Positions 50,396 through 59,456 of a stretch of DNA of 61,701 nt are shown piece by piece. The translations under genes and the position numbers were made by a program. Origin of the DNA: Halieaceae bacterium. Its GTDB lineage: Bacteria > Pseudomonadota > Gammaproteobacteria > Pseudomonadales > Halieaceae. Where the stretch lies: contig JADGEN010000010.1 of the NCBI GenBank assembly GCA_016744355.1, positions 1 to 61,701 of the forward strand, written 5' to 3'. The stretch's first letter is position 1; each line of letters starts with the position of its first letter. The notes beneath the pieces were generated by a model. The model had not been told where the DNA came from. It saw only the letters and a list, made by a program, of their open reading frames with translations, and did not search any database.

Positions 50396-51160
50396 CTACC
50401 CCATGGTTGCTGCGATCACCAGGTAAACACCCACCTCAACCAATTGATTGGTCGCTCCTAGCGTGTCCCCCGTAATTCCACCGAGCCGGGCTGTAAAGAA
50501 TTGCCGGCTTAACAAGACTAAGAGCAAGCCACAAAGCAGAATAACCATTGGGTTTGAGGGTGCAAAAACGACTACTAGAATGCTTGCCAGCGCACTACCA
50601 ATCATCAATCCACGGATGTCGACAGCACCCACAAAAGGCCCGCCCGTGCCCTCAACTCCTCCGAGATACTCGCAATAGCGCAACATCGGCAGGATAGACC
50701 AGCGGCCCAATACATGACCGCAGATCAACGCCTGGGGAATGGCTTCAGCGGGGATAGTGAGCAGCGCGGAAAACTTGAGCAACAGTGCCGTCATCAGCGC
50801 AAGACCGCCATAGGTTCCGATTCTGCTGTCTTTCATAATGCGCAGTTTATCGTCAACCGTCCAACCGCCACCCAGGCCGTCTGCCGTATCGGCAAGCCCG
50901 TCTTCATGAAACGCCCCGGTGGCAACAATTGAAGTGATCATTGCCAACACAATCGCTACCGGCGTTTGCCAAAAAACCTGCGCGACTAAAAAAGCCGCAG
51001 CGCTTAACAGCGCAATGACAACACCTACAACGGGGAAATAGATTACTGACTTTGCTACAAGCCTGGCGTCATATTCAACAACGCGAACCGGCAGTCGGCT
51101 CAAAAACGCTATTGCGCTGGCGAAAGCTCGCCATTGTGCTGTTATCCAACTACCTATCAC
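50396..51160 (-). CDS. cobS: Adenosylcobinamide-GDP ribazoletransferase CobS
   Basis: A 254-aa membrane enzyme: FLSRLPV near the N-terminus, the metal-binding FHEDGLADTADGLGGGWTVDDKLRIMKDSRIGTYG stretch (seen around residues 84-118), LGRWSILPMLRY and GGITGDTLGATNQLVEVGVYLV. It joins alpha-ribazole to GDP-activated cobinamide, the last or penultimate step of cobalamin assembly. GTG start, AGGAG about 11 bases upstream. Confidence 0.95.
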   Translation of the reverse strand: MIGSWITAQWRAFASAIAFLSRLPVRVVEYDARLVAKSVIYFPVVGVVIALLSAAAFLVAQVFWQTPVAIVLAMITSIVATGAFHEDGLADTADGLGGGWTVDDKLRIMKDSRIGTYGGLALMTALLLKFSALLTIPAEAIPQALICGHVLGRWSILPMLRYCEYLGGVEGTGGPFVGAVDIRGLMIGSALASILVVVFAPSNPMVILLCGLLLVLLSRQFFTARLGGITGDTLGATNQLVEVGVYLVIAATMG

Positions 51161-51306
51161 TGTCCAAGAGCTCCTAGTGTCCCCGGTGACCTTCCACCTG
51201 GAGGGTGTTCACAATACAGGAGAGTACCAAAACTCACGGGGCGGGTAGAAAATACCTTGTCATCACCCTGAAGAGGTTGAAATTGAGTGTATTGAGGTGG
51301 AATGCT

Positions 51307-51711
51307 TTACTCTATGTATCGGTCGTAGTGTTCTGCCAGGACTGCCTCATCATACCAGTGGGCACGTTCTGGCCAGAAAATATTGGCCTTGGGAGAGACA
51401 GAGGGTTTACCATCTAGCGAACCAGCTGGAACCACTAAGGTTTCACCACTGCGCGACAAATACGGAACACGAGAGCCACATTTGCTACAAAAGGAATTCG
51501 AGATTCCTCGACCCTTTAAATCAAAACGTACTATGGCTTCTACCCCACTGTGCCATTCAATATTCTTGGGGCCTGTGAACAAATTTGAGGCATGCGCTGA
51601 ACCTGTAGTCTTTTGGCATTGCGAGCAATGGCAAAGCTGAAAATTCTGAAATTCATTCTCGACTTCGAAGGTTACGGCGCCACACAGGCAGCTTCCAGTC
51701 AGTTTAGTCAT
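51307..51711 (-). CDS. GFA-family zinc protein
   Basis: A 134-aa protein with the CENP-V/GFA zinc-binding set: TGSCLCGAVTFEVEN, CHCSQCQKTTGSAHASNLF and SNSFCSKCGSRVPYLS. The family is annotated after glutathione-dependent formaldehyde-activating enzyme, but the enzymatic role is doubtful in most members. It is preceded by about 320 bp shared with marC and stands apart from the B12 genes. Confidence 0.85.
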   Translation of the reverse strand: MTKLTGSCLCGAVTFEVENEFQNFQLCHCSQCQKTTGSAHASNLFTGPKNIEWHSGVEAIVRFDLKGRGISNSFCSKCGSRVPYLSRSGETLVVPAGSLDGKPSVSPKANIFWPERAHWYDEAVLAEHYDRYIE

Positions 51712-52030
51712 TTATTGGTTCTACCTAGAGTTAGCACCGCACCAGCGGCTGCAAGTTAATCAACATCATCTTCAATATCGTAACAGTCACTTTTCTCTAT
51801 CTGCAAAGATACTGACTTGGCACGAAATGTCTACTTTTAGTCCCAGCCTACAAATCCTGGAATCGTAAATTCCCCTACACTGCCTTCCTATTCCTTTGTG
51901 TACCTGCACATAAATGTTGATAGTATATGTGACATGCAAGCGCATTTAACGGGGTATTCAAGCTCCTGGTCGGGAATACGCCTCTACACTACAGAGAGAC
52001 CCGCTGCATCAATACTTGAGGTTTTTTAAA
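51712..52030. other. Divergent intergenic region (GFA / marC)
   Basis: 319 bp without a gene. I see no riboswitch, repeat or hairpin. A weak promoter-like pair TTGTGT (51896-51901) and TAGTAT (51921-51926) has 19-base spacing toward marC, which is not convincing. Base composition is like that of the flanks. Confidence 0.4.
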
Positions 52031-52663
52031 ATGAACGAAGCAGATCTGGTTAAGTCATTCGGGGCATTTTTCGCTATTATGAACCCGTTTGTAAATCTCC
52101 CCATTTTCCTGGCCCTCACTTCTGCTTACTCAGTTAAACAGCAAAGAACTCTCGCCTTAAAAATCTCCCTGTTTTCTTTTGTCATGTGTGCCGTCATCCT
52201 GGTCGGCGGGCAACAGATTATTAGCTTCTTTGGCATTACCGTGAACGAATTTCGCATTGCTGGCGGTATGGTCTTAGCTCACATTGCATGGACGATGCTC
52301 AATGGTGAAGAGGATACTGCTCACCATGGTACAAGCGATGAGCAAAGCCAAATGGCCGACCTAAACAGCCTGGCTTTCTATCCAATGACATTCCCCATGA
52401 TTGTAGGTCCCGGAACGATTGCAACAATCATAATTTCTACCGGTGTTTCGACAGGCAATGGAGGCATATTGAACGTGGGCGTGGTAATTGCGGCTGTGCT
52501 TCTGGTTCTGTTTCTCGTTCTGTATTTCGCGTCTTTCTTCGGCAAAGTCATGACGGCTACGATGAAAGTTATCATGACGAGACTGATGGGAATGATATTA
52601 CTTGCTATTGCCGTCGAAATGGTCGCCGACGGTATCAAAGCTGTTCTCCCTGGGCTTGCCTAG
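52031..52663 (+). CDS. MarC-family integral membrane protein
   Basis: A 210-aa protein with six membrane helices and the MarC motifs FGAFFAIMNPFVNLPIFLALT, GGMVLAHIAWTML and YPMTFPMIVGPGTIATII. I start at the ATG at 52031 (GAGG ten bases upstream), not the TTG at 52016. MarC proteins are of unknown function; the link to multiple antibiotic resistance was withdrawn. No operon partner is close. Confidence 0.9.
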   Translation: MNEADLVKSFGAFFAIMNPFVNLPIFLALTSAYSVKQQRTLALKISLFSFVMCAVILVGGQQIISFFGITVNEFRIAGGMVLAHIAWTMLNGEEDTAHHGTSDEQSQMADLNSLAFYPMTFPMIVGPGTIATIIISTGVSTGNGGILNVGVVIAAVLLVLFLVLYFASFFGKVMTATMKVIMTRLMGMILLAIAVEMVADGIKAVLPGLA

Positions 52664-52785
52664 CCAACTTAATCGGACAGTGCTACGTTACCTACTAACA
52701 ATCCGATCCAAGGCAACCACCCTATAGACCGAGAGACCTTGGCATGTTGAAATACAAGCTAACCCATATCCTCTGAAGATCACAA

Positions 52786-54744
52786 ATGCCGCATCTACAA
52801 CATCACCCCCGTCGAGCACGTCTTAGAACTGCAAGCACTCTACTAGTTACACTATTACTTTCTGCTTCGGGCGCGTGGGCACAGGCGCAAACTCAATTGC
52901 TGTGGGGTGACACCCATTTACACAGTTCATTTTCTGTAGACGCTTACATGGCGGGCAACCGATCACTGGATCCGGATGCGGGCTATCGCTACGCCAAAGG
53001 TGAGCCGGTAGTTCACCCCTATAATCGTACTCGTGTGCAAATTCAACAGCCACTGGATTTCCTCGCCGTTGCTGATCACGCAGAATATCTTGGTGTGATT
53101 CCAGTGTTGATGAGCGGAGACTATGAACAACCCGAAGCAGGTTTCTTCCAGAAGATTAAGTCCTGGGTATTGATCACTATTCTGGGCTTCGCGATCGAGG
53201 ATCCACTGGCGGGTACCAAGCGATTTACAGGCCTGCTGCCCGAGCCGGAAATACAATCCGGGGACAGCAGAGATCCAATAGCCGCAGCAGTTGCCGCTGG
53301 CACCGATGGCGGTCTGGGGAGCCTGGGACTGATCAATGAGGACGCTGCAATGCGTATTAGCGCCTCGCAGTGGACAAAATCCATGCAGATTGCGGACCGG
53401 TACAACAAGCCGGGAGAGTTCACCGCTCTTGTAGGCTGGGAGTGGACCCAAACAGCCAGCGGCGCCAATCTGCATCGCATCATAGTGTCTGACATGGACG
53501 GCAGTACCGCCGCCGGTATCGACCCGATTGGTTCAGACGATGCCCCCTACCCCGTAGACCTGTGGGAGAGTCTGGAGGCCCTGTCGATACAGACCAACGC
53601 TGACTTTGTCTCTATCCCCCACAACTCCAATCTGTCAAAGGGCTACATGTTTGCCAAGACAACGCTCAAGGGAGAGGCGATCAGCCCCGACTATGCCCAT
53701 ATGCGTATGAAGTGGGAACCGCTGGTAGAAGCAACACAATTCAAGGGCGACAGCGAAACGCATCCCGACTTAACGCCCGATGATGAGTTTGCCGACTTCG
53801 AGCGATTCGAATTCTATTTACAGGCTTTTCCACAGGCACAGGGCTATAAGATTCAACAAGGGGACACGGTTCGTTCTGCCCTCAAAAGCGGTCTGGAATT
53901 GGAGAAAGACATCGGCGTCAACCCATACAAGGTCGGTATGATTGGCTCAACCGATGCCCACACCAGCATCGCATCTGCGGAAGAGTCTAACTTCTGGGGC
54001 AAGGTTGCCACCGATTCCACACCGGAAAACAAACGCCGCGAAGATCCCTCGGGTTATGCCGATGGCAAGCAGAGCTTCAATGGCTGGAATATGTCCGCAT
54101 CAGGTCTGGCAGCAGTCTGGAGTACAGACAATAGCCGCAAGTCTATTGTCGCCGCAATGAAACGGCGTGAAACCTACGCCACAACCGGGCCGCGTATTCA
54201 GGTACGCATGTTTGCCGGCTGGGACTTCACCCTTGCAGATGCACAATCTGCTGAGATTGTCAGTATCGGTTACGCCGGCGGTGTTCCCATGGGCGGTGAG
54301 TTAAGTGCAGCGCCCCCTGAAACTGCGCCCCACTTTCTGCTGCGCGCAACCCGGGGATCAATTGATCACAACCTGGACAGAATCCAGATCATAAAGGGTT
54401 GGACCGACGCCTCTGGCAAGGCACAGGAAAAAATATTCAATGTTGCCTGGTCTGATGATCGCCAGCTCGATGGGGACGGCAAGCTACCTGTCGTGGGAAA
54501 CACAGCCAACATCAGAACCGGTAAAACAGCCAATACTATCGGTGCGACAGAACTAGCTACGGTGTGGATTGATCCGGAGTTTGATCCTGCGCAGAGCGTC
54601 TTCTACTACGCCAGGGTGTTACAGATACCAACCGTGCGTCACTCTCAGCTGGACGCAATAGCGCTGGGGATCGAAACACCCTACGAGGGTCCGGCCACTA
54701 TTCAAGAAAGGGCTTATACCTCGCCAATTTGGTATACCCCATAA
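52786..54744 (+). CDS. DUF3604 secreted PHP-like protein
   Basis: A 652-aa protein with a signal peptide (ending AWA|QA), then LLWGDTHLHSSFSVDAYMAGN, whose HxH is the metal-binding motif of PHP-type hydrolases, LDFLAVADHAEYLGV, SIPHNSNLSKGYMF and MIGSTDAHTSIAS with another Asp/His pair. These are the standard DUF3604 motifs. It is a putative periplasmic metallohydrolase, substrate unknown. It converges with the PQQ dehydrogenase gene over a 9-bp-stem hairpin. Confidence 0.9.
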   Translation: MPHLQHHPRRARLRTASTLLVTLLLSASGAWAQAQTQLLWGDTHLHSSFSVDAYMAGNRSLDPDAGYRYAKGEPVVHPYNRTRVQIQQPLDFLAVADHAEYLGVIPVLMSGDYEQPEAGFFQKIKSWVLITILGFAIEDPLAGTKRFTGLLPEPEIQSGDSRDPIAAAVAAGTDGGLGSLGLINEDAAMRISASQWTKSMQIADRYNKPGEFTALVGWEWTQTASGANLHRIIVSDMDGSTAAGIDPIGSDDAPYPVDLWESLEALSIQTNADFVSIPHNSNLSKGYMFAKTTLKGEAISPDYAHMRMKWEPLVEATQFKGDSETHPDLTPDDEFADFERFEFYLQAFPQAQGYKIQQGDTVRSALKSGLELEKDIGVNPYKVGMIGSTDAHTSIASAEESNFWGKVATDSTPENKRREDPSGYADGKQSFNGWNMSASGLAAVWSTDNSRKSIVAAMKRRETYATTGPRIQVRMFAGWDFTLADAQSAEIVSIGYAGGVPMGGELSAAPPETAPHFLLRATRGSIDHNLDRIQIIKGWTDASGKAQEKIFNVAWSDDRQLDGDGKLPVVGNTANIRTGKTANTIGATELATVWIDPEFDPAQSVFYYARVLQIPTVRHSQLDAIALGIETPYEGPATIQERAYTSPIWYTP

Positions 54745-54745
54745 G

Positions 54746-54769
54746 AAACAGCTTCTATAAGGGCTGTTT
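54746..54769. terminator. Hairpin between convergent DUF3604 and PQQ dehydrogenase genes
   Basis: AAACAGCTT (54746-54754) pairs with GGGCTGTTT (54761-54769), with two G-T pairs at the top and the loop CTATAA. It overlaps the stop codon of the leftward gene. It lacks a strong T run, so termination would be modest. Confidence 0.4.
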
Positions 54770-56879
54770 AGTCGCTCCCAGCCTTCTGCGCCTCTTGCGC
54801 CGCATACACGCGGTTTGCGTCAAGCAATACATACTGACGAATGGCTTCAGCATCTTCCGGTGAAATAAAGTCCCGAAAGCTCACCATACCGGCTGAGGCA
54901 AGCACACCATCAATCACTATCTGCTGCCATACTTCGTGGATCGCAGCGCCGGAGCGACGTAGATCCGGTGTAATGCCTCCCGTGTTCAAGCCAGCTCCGT
55001 GACAGTATGTGCAATGCCGCTCATACATCGCCTGACCTCTGGCGATCTGCTGCTTATCACCGGTAACCGCTGGCGGTTTTTTCCAGCGCCTATCGATTTC
55101 GGGTAGCGCTGGCAATTGCTGTCGGCCGTTCAGTTTGAACACCATGACCCGGGGTATAGTTTGCACCCCCCAGTGATGCACGATAATACCACCCTCGGCA
55201 ACCGCCCCCCCTCCCAGGCCAACCGCTATCGCGACATATTGTTCGCCGTCAATACTGTAGGTGACAGGCGGCGCGTGTGCCACGGTCTGGACACCGTGGG
55301 ACCACAGAATTTCTCCGGTTTTCGCATCGCGCGCTACTATGACACCGGGTTCCCCCTTGGCGCCATTCTCTCCGGCAAATACCAGACCACCGCCGGTACT
55401 GAGAATTCCTCCAATGCCAGCTCTCCCTAATTCACTCGCCCAACGCGGTTCTTGCCTGACCGGATCCCAGGCAACTAATTGACCACGTACGGTACTGTCT
55501 ATTGCATCGGCAACATCTACGCCCATGGGCGGTGCCATGGCTACTCTATCAAAACCAACATTCCAATAACCCTGCCCCGGGAGACTGTCCTTCGCCTCGG
55601 TCGGCTGTAAGAATGTGGAAGGAAGTTGCATGGTGGGTATATAGACCAATCCCGTTTGCGGGTTGTAGGACATGGGGTTCCAATTGTGTCCACCAGCGTT
55701 ACTAGGCAGGGAAACATTTTTACCATCAAATAGGCGAGCGTTTTCGGTCTCTACCGGGCGCCCTGTTTTTAAGTCTATGTGCGAGGCCCAATTTACTTCG
55801 GTGTAAGGCTGGGCAGAGATCAGTTCACCGGTACGCCGGTCAAGCACATAAAAAAAACCATTTTTGGGTGCCTGCATCAACACCTGGCGTTGCTCTCCCG
55901 CAATTTCGAGGTCTGCAAGAATGATGTGCTGAGTGGCAGTAAAATCCCAGGTCTCACCCGGCGTTGTCTGGTAATGCCACACATACTCGCCGGTGTCTGG
56001 ACGCAGCGCGACAATCGAGGTTAGAAAAAGGTTGTCGCCCCCCTGGGGGCTGCGCATCGTATGATTCCACGGAGAGCCATTGCCAACCCCGATATACAAT
56101 AAGTCCAGCTCGGCATCGAATACCATGGAGTCCCAGACGGTGCCACCGCCGCCCCACTCCCACCATTGCCCCGTCCAGGTCTTGGCAGCCATCTCCATAG
56201 TGGCATTCTCAAAACCGTCTTCGGGGTTGCCCGGAACCGTATAGAAACGCCATACCAGCGCACCATCAGCGGCCGCGTACGCGCTCACGTAACCGCGCAC
56301 CCCCAACTCTGCACCACCATTACCGATCACCACCTTGTCACCCACAATCCGGGGAGCGCCGGTAATCGAGTAGGGCTTATTTTGATCAATGGTTATCACT
56401 TCCCATGCCACAGCGCCACTGTCGGCATTCAGTGCGACCAAGCGTCCATCGATGGTACCCACAAATACCTTGCCATTGTCATAGGCGACACCCCGGTTTA
56501 CCGCGTCACAACAGGTCTTGGCAAGCCATGCCCTATCGACGCGGGGGTCGTACTCCCACAACAATTCTCCATTGGTGGCATTCAGTGCATAGACCACCGA
56601 CCAGCTGCCACTGACATACATCACACCGTCTACCACCAGCGGGGTGGCCTCCACTCCTCTGGGGGTTTTTATGTCAAAAAACCAGGCCAAACCAAGCGCA
56701 TCTACATTGCCCCGATTAATGAGATCCAGCGTTGAGAAGCGCTGCTCCCCCGTGTCGTTACCATGTAATTCCCAACCCATGTCCGGGGCTGGGTCGCCGG
56801 GCGATACTACGGGTGTAGGGGTCTCGGAACTGCAGGCAGACAAGATCAGTAGCAAAGGAATCAAAATATACGCACGCAT
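54768..56879 (-). CDS. Lipoprotein PQQ-dependent quinohemoprotein alcohol dehydrogenase
   Basis: A 703-aa protein with lipobox LSAC (Cys about 16), an eight-bladed PQQ propeller and a C-terminal cytochrome c domain (RHCTYCHGAGLN, about 640-652, with Met in GMVSFRDF). PQQ features: the vicinal disulfide pair in AKTCCDAVNRG, the WEWGGGGTVWDSM segment and the catalytic-Asp region PGETWDFTATQH. The residue two after the Asp is Thr rather than the second Asp typical of lanthanide enzymes, so calcium is more likely. It would be anchored on the periplasmic side and pass electrons from alcohol through heme to the respiratory chain. No PQQ synthesis genes are nearby. Confidence 0.85.
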   Translation of the reverse strand: MRAYILIPLLLILSACSSETPTPVVSPGDPAPDMGWELHGNDTGEQRFSTLDLINRGNVDALGLAWFFDIKTPRGVEATPLVVDGVMYVSGSWSVVYALNATNGELLWEYDPRVDRAWLAKTCCDAVNRGVAYDNGKVFVGTIDGRLVALNADSGAVAWEVITIDQNKPYSITGAPRIVGDKVVIGNGGAELGVRGYVSAYAAADGALVWRFYTVPGNPEDGFENATMEMAAKTWTGQWWEWGGGGTVWDSMVFDAELDLLYIGVGNGSPWNHTMRSPQGGDNLFLTSIVALRPDTGEYVWHYQTTPGETWDFTATQHIILADLEIAGEQRQVLMQAPKNGFFYVLDRRTGELISAQPYTEVNWASHIDLKTGRPVETENARLFDGKNVSLPSNAGGHNWNPMSYNPQTGLVYIPTMQLPSTFLQPTEAKDSLPGQGYWNVGFDRVAMAPPMGVDVADAIDSTVRGQLVAWDPVRQEPRWASELGRAGIGGILSTGGGLVFAGENGAKGEPGVIVARDAKTGEILWSHGVQTVAHAPPVTYSIDGEQYVAIAVGLGGGAVAEGGIIVHHWGVQTIPRVMVFKLNGRQQLPALPEIDRRWKKPPAVTGDKQQIARGQAMYERHCTYCHGAGLNTGGITPDLRRSGAAIHEVWQQIVIDGVLASAGMVSFRDFISPEDAEAIRQYVLLDANRVYAAQEAQKAGSD

Positions 56880-57111
56880 AGAAAAACCTGATTTTATTGT
56901 TGTTGTCCGTTCAGTCTAGCCTACCGCCTGTTACGAACAAGGCCTCAATCAAGCTTACGCGAAAATAGCGCTCACATTACAAGCGAAATCAGCTCAGTTG
57001 ACCTTCACCTCCTAAGGCCGGGCGTGTGCAGCCCCAGCCTTGAGAAACAGCGCCTATTGTGGCTAAATGGGCGCCCTTTTTTAGCGCTACCTGATCATAC
57101 AGGAACACTCC
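56880..57111. promoter_or_regulatory. Divergent intergenic region (PQQ dehydrogenase / thiolase)
   Basis: 232 bp holding both upstream regions. The segment 57062-57085 has GCTAAA and TTTAGC arms around GGGCGCCC, with six T. It could act as a terminator or attenuator just ahead of the thiolase, whose SD is AGGAAC. Nothing else is recognisable. Confidence 0.3.
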
Positions 57112-58293
57112 ATGAGCAAAGATTTTGTCGTTATCGTAAATGGTGCCCGCACTCCTATGGGAGGCCTGCAAGGCGATCTGTCTCTAGCGACAGCTCCCGA
57201 GCTAGGTAGCACCGCAATCGCTGCAGCCGTAGAACGCAGCGGCGTCAATGCAGCAGATGTCGATGAAGTGTTTATGGGGTGTGTACTCCCCGCCGGCTTA
57301 AAGCAAGGCCCCGCACGACAGGCAGCACTGGGTGCCGGTATCCCCAAAGACACCGGCGCTGTCACGCTCAACAAGCTTTGCGGCAGCGGCATGCAGGCCA
57401 CTATTTTTGGTCACGACAGTATTGTGGCCGGCACCAACACCGTCGTTGTCAGCGGTGGCATGGAGAGCATGACCAACGCTCCTCACTTGCTGCCCGGCGC
57501 CCGCGGTGGTGTTCGCAGCGGTCACGCCACAATGTACGACCATATGTTTTTAGATGGACTGGAAGATGCTTACACCGGTAAAGCCATGGGGATATTTGCT
57601 CAGGGCACAGCCGATGACAAAGGTATCACCCGAGAGCAAATGGATGCCTTCGCCATTGAGTCCCTCACTCGTGCCAAGGCAGCCATTGACGATGGCTCAC
57701 TCACTGCCGAAATTGCGCCAGTGACCATTACTACCCGCAAAGGTGAAACAGTAATAAACGATGACGAACAACCGCACAAAGCCCAACCTGAAAAAATTCC
57801 CAAGCTGCGCGCCGCCTTTGTAAAAGACGGTAGCATTACAGCCGCCAATTCCAGTTCTATTTCCGACGGCGCCAGCGCTTTACTTATGATGCGCGAAAGC
57901 GAAGCCGGCAAAAGAGGCCTCGCGCCCATGGCACGTATCATCGGTCACGCCCGCCACAGCCAACACCCTTCAGAATTCACCGTGGCCCCTATTGGAGCGA
58001 TGAACAAGTTGTTTGAAAAAACGGGCTGGAGTAAAGACGATGTAGATCTATTTGAAATTAATGAAGCCTTCGCCATGGTTACCATGCTCGCTATCAATGA
58101 GATGGGGCTGGATCATGCCAAGGTCAATGTGCACGGCGGCGCCTGCGCCCAGGGCCACCCTATTGGCTCCACGGGCTCACGCATTATCGTCAGCCTCATG
58201 TACGCACTGAAAAAACTCGGCAAAACACGCGGCGTCGCCGCCTTGTGTATCGGTGGTGGCGAAGCCACTGCTGTAGCCATCGAATTAATTTAA
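57112..58293 (+). CDS. Acetyl-CoA acetyltransferase (thiolase)
   Basis: A 393-aa biosynthetic-type thiolase. Acylated Cys in LNKLCGSGMQ (about 90), SGGMESMTNAPHLL, ESLTRAKAAIDDG, the NEAFAMV motif, the catalytic His in GGACAQGHPIGSTGSR and the second Cys in LCIGGGEATA. Thiolases of this length and motif set condense two acetyl-CoA to acetoacetyl-CoA, or run in reverse in degradation. It is followed 25 bp later by ribBA on the same strand. Confidence 0.95.
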   Translation: MSKDFVVIVNGARTPMGGLQGDLSLATAPELGSTAIAAAVERSGVNAADVDEVFMGCVLPAGLKQGPARQAALGAGIPKDTGAVTLNKLCGSGMQATIFGHDSIVAGTNTVVVSGGMESMTNAPHLLPGARGGVRSGHATMYDHMFLDGLEDAYTGKAMGIFAQGTADDKGITREQMDAFAIESLTRAKAAIDDGSLTAEIAPVTITTRKGETVINDDEQPHKAQPEKIPKLRAAFVKDGSITAANSSSISDGASALLMMRESEAGKRGLAPMARIIGHARHSQHPSEFTVAPIGAMNKLFEKTGWSKDDVDLFEINEAFAMVTMLAINEMGLDHAKVNVHGGACAQGHPIGSTGSRIIVSLMYALKKLGKTRGVAALCIGGGEATAVAIELI

Positions 58294-58318
58294 CCCGCAA
58301 CGCGCTCAGGCTCACCCT

Positions 58319-59434
58319 ATGGCACTCAGTAGTATTCCCGATATTCTCGACGACATCCGCGCCGGTAAAATGGTCATTCTCATGGACGACGAAGACCGTG
58401 AAAATGAAGGCGATTTAATTATTGCCGCAGAGTCCGTCACCCCCGAGACCATTACCTTCTTCTCTACTGAAGCTTGCGGTCTTATCTGCATGCCCATTAC
58501 CCAAGAGCGCGCGAGGCAAATAAAACTACCCTTGATGGTCAGGGACAACCGCGCCCAGCACGAAACCAACTTTACTGTGTCTATCGACGCGGCAGAGCGC
58601 AAAGGCCCGGGCATTAGTTCGGTGCAGCGCGCACACACTGTGCAAACAGCGGCAGCAGCAAACGCAAAGCCTTCAGACATCAATCAGCCCGGACACATAT
58701 TTCCCCTGGTGGCAAAGCCAGGTGGTGTTTTACGTCGCGCAGGTCACACCGAAGCGGGTGTAGACCTTGCCCGCATGGCTGGTTTCGAGCCCGCCTCACT
58801 GATTGTAGAAATCATGAACGAAGACGGCACAATGGCCCGACGCGCGCAGTTGGAAGAATTTGCCGAGAAGCACAATCTCAAGATGGGCACCATTGCCGAC
58901 CTGATCGAGTACCGCTCGTTACACGAACAGTCAGTGGAACTGCGTGACAGCAAAACCATAGACACTGATTTCGGCGAGTTTGAATTGCATACATTTCTGG
59001 ATCTGGTGGACGAAACCATTCACTACGCTCTGACCCGGGGTGCTATCAGCGAAAACAAAGAAACACCAGTACGTGTGCAAACCGTCAGCACTTTAAGAGA
59101 TGTTCTGGGCACCCATATCGACACCGAAAAACCCGGCTGGTCGCTACGCCGCGCCATGCAACACATTGCCGGCGAAGAAAATGGGGTCATTGTGTTGATA
59201 GGGCAAGAAGTCAGCCCCCAGCAAAGCCTCGCTGAAGTACTGCAGTTTCCAAACCCATCCAGTGTCACCGGCCCGGGCGAGCACGCTGGCGTGCAAAACT
59301 ACCGTGTTATAGGCACCGGCGCACAGATTCTCAAGCGCCTGGGTGTGGGCAAAATGCGTATGATGTCAGCTCCGACTCGTTTTAACGCGCTGTCGGGGTT
59401 TAACTTGGAAGTGACTGATTTCATCCAGCCCTAA
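58319..59434 (+). CDS. ribBA: 3,4-dihydroxy-2-butanone-4-phosphate synthase with degenerate GTP-cyclohydrolase-II domain
   Basis: 371 aa. The N-terminal DHBP synthase domain (1-~205) is intact: DDEDRENEGDLIIAAE, ETNFTVSIDAA, LVAKPGGVLRRAGHTEAGVDLARM. The C-terminal ~165 residues have the RibA fold order (TPVRVQTVSTLRDVLG ... YRVIGTGAQILKRLGV) but lack the three Cys that bind zinc in GTP cyclohydrolase II, so that half is probably inactive. Many pseudomonad-type RibB proteins have this. It makes the four-carbon precursor of riboflavin. A perfect 10-bp hairpin terminates it. Confidence 0.9.
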   Translation: MALSSIPDILDDIRAGKMVILMDDEDRENEGDLIIAAESVTPETITFFSTEACGLICMPITQERARQIKLPLMVRDNRAQHETNFTVSIDAAERKGPGISSVQRAHTVQTAAAANAKPSDINQPGHIFPLVAKPGGVLRRAGHTEAGVDLARMAGFEPASLIVEIMNEDGTMARRAQLEEFAEKHNLKMGTIADLIEYRSLHEQSVELRDSKTIDTDFGEFELHTFLDLVDETIHYALTRGAISENKETPVRVQTVSTLRDVLGTHIDTEKPGWSLRRAMQHIAGEENGVIVLIGQEVSPQQSLAEVLQFPNPSSVTGPGEHAGVQNYRVIGTGAQILKRLGVGKMRMMSAPTRFNALSGFNLEVTDFIQP

Positions 59435-59444
59435 GGCTGGATGA
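59421..59444. terminator. Perfect hairpin at the end of ribBA
   Basis: TCATCCAGCC (59421-59430) pairs perfectly with GGCTGGATGA (59435-59444) around CTAA, which includes the ribBA stop. It lies between convergent genes. There is no T run after it, so it may protect the 3' end as much as terminate. Confidence 0.6.
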
Positions 59445-59456
59445 GGTACGGCCAAC

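Noticed and set aside
51161-51306. Second cobalamin riboswitch upstream of cobS
   Set aside because: GGTGACC and similar fragments are present, but no B12 box (AGCCxGGxxACCTGCC) or CCCCGCAACGGT core.
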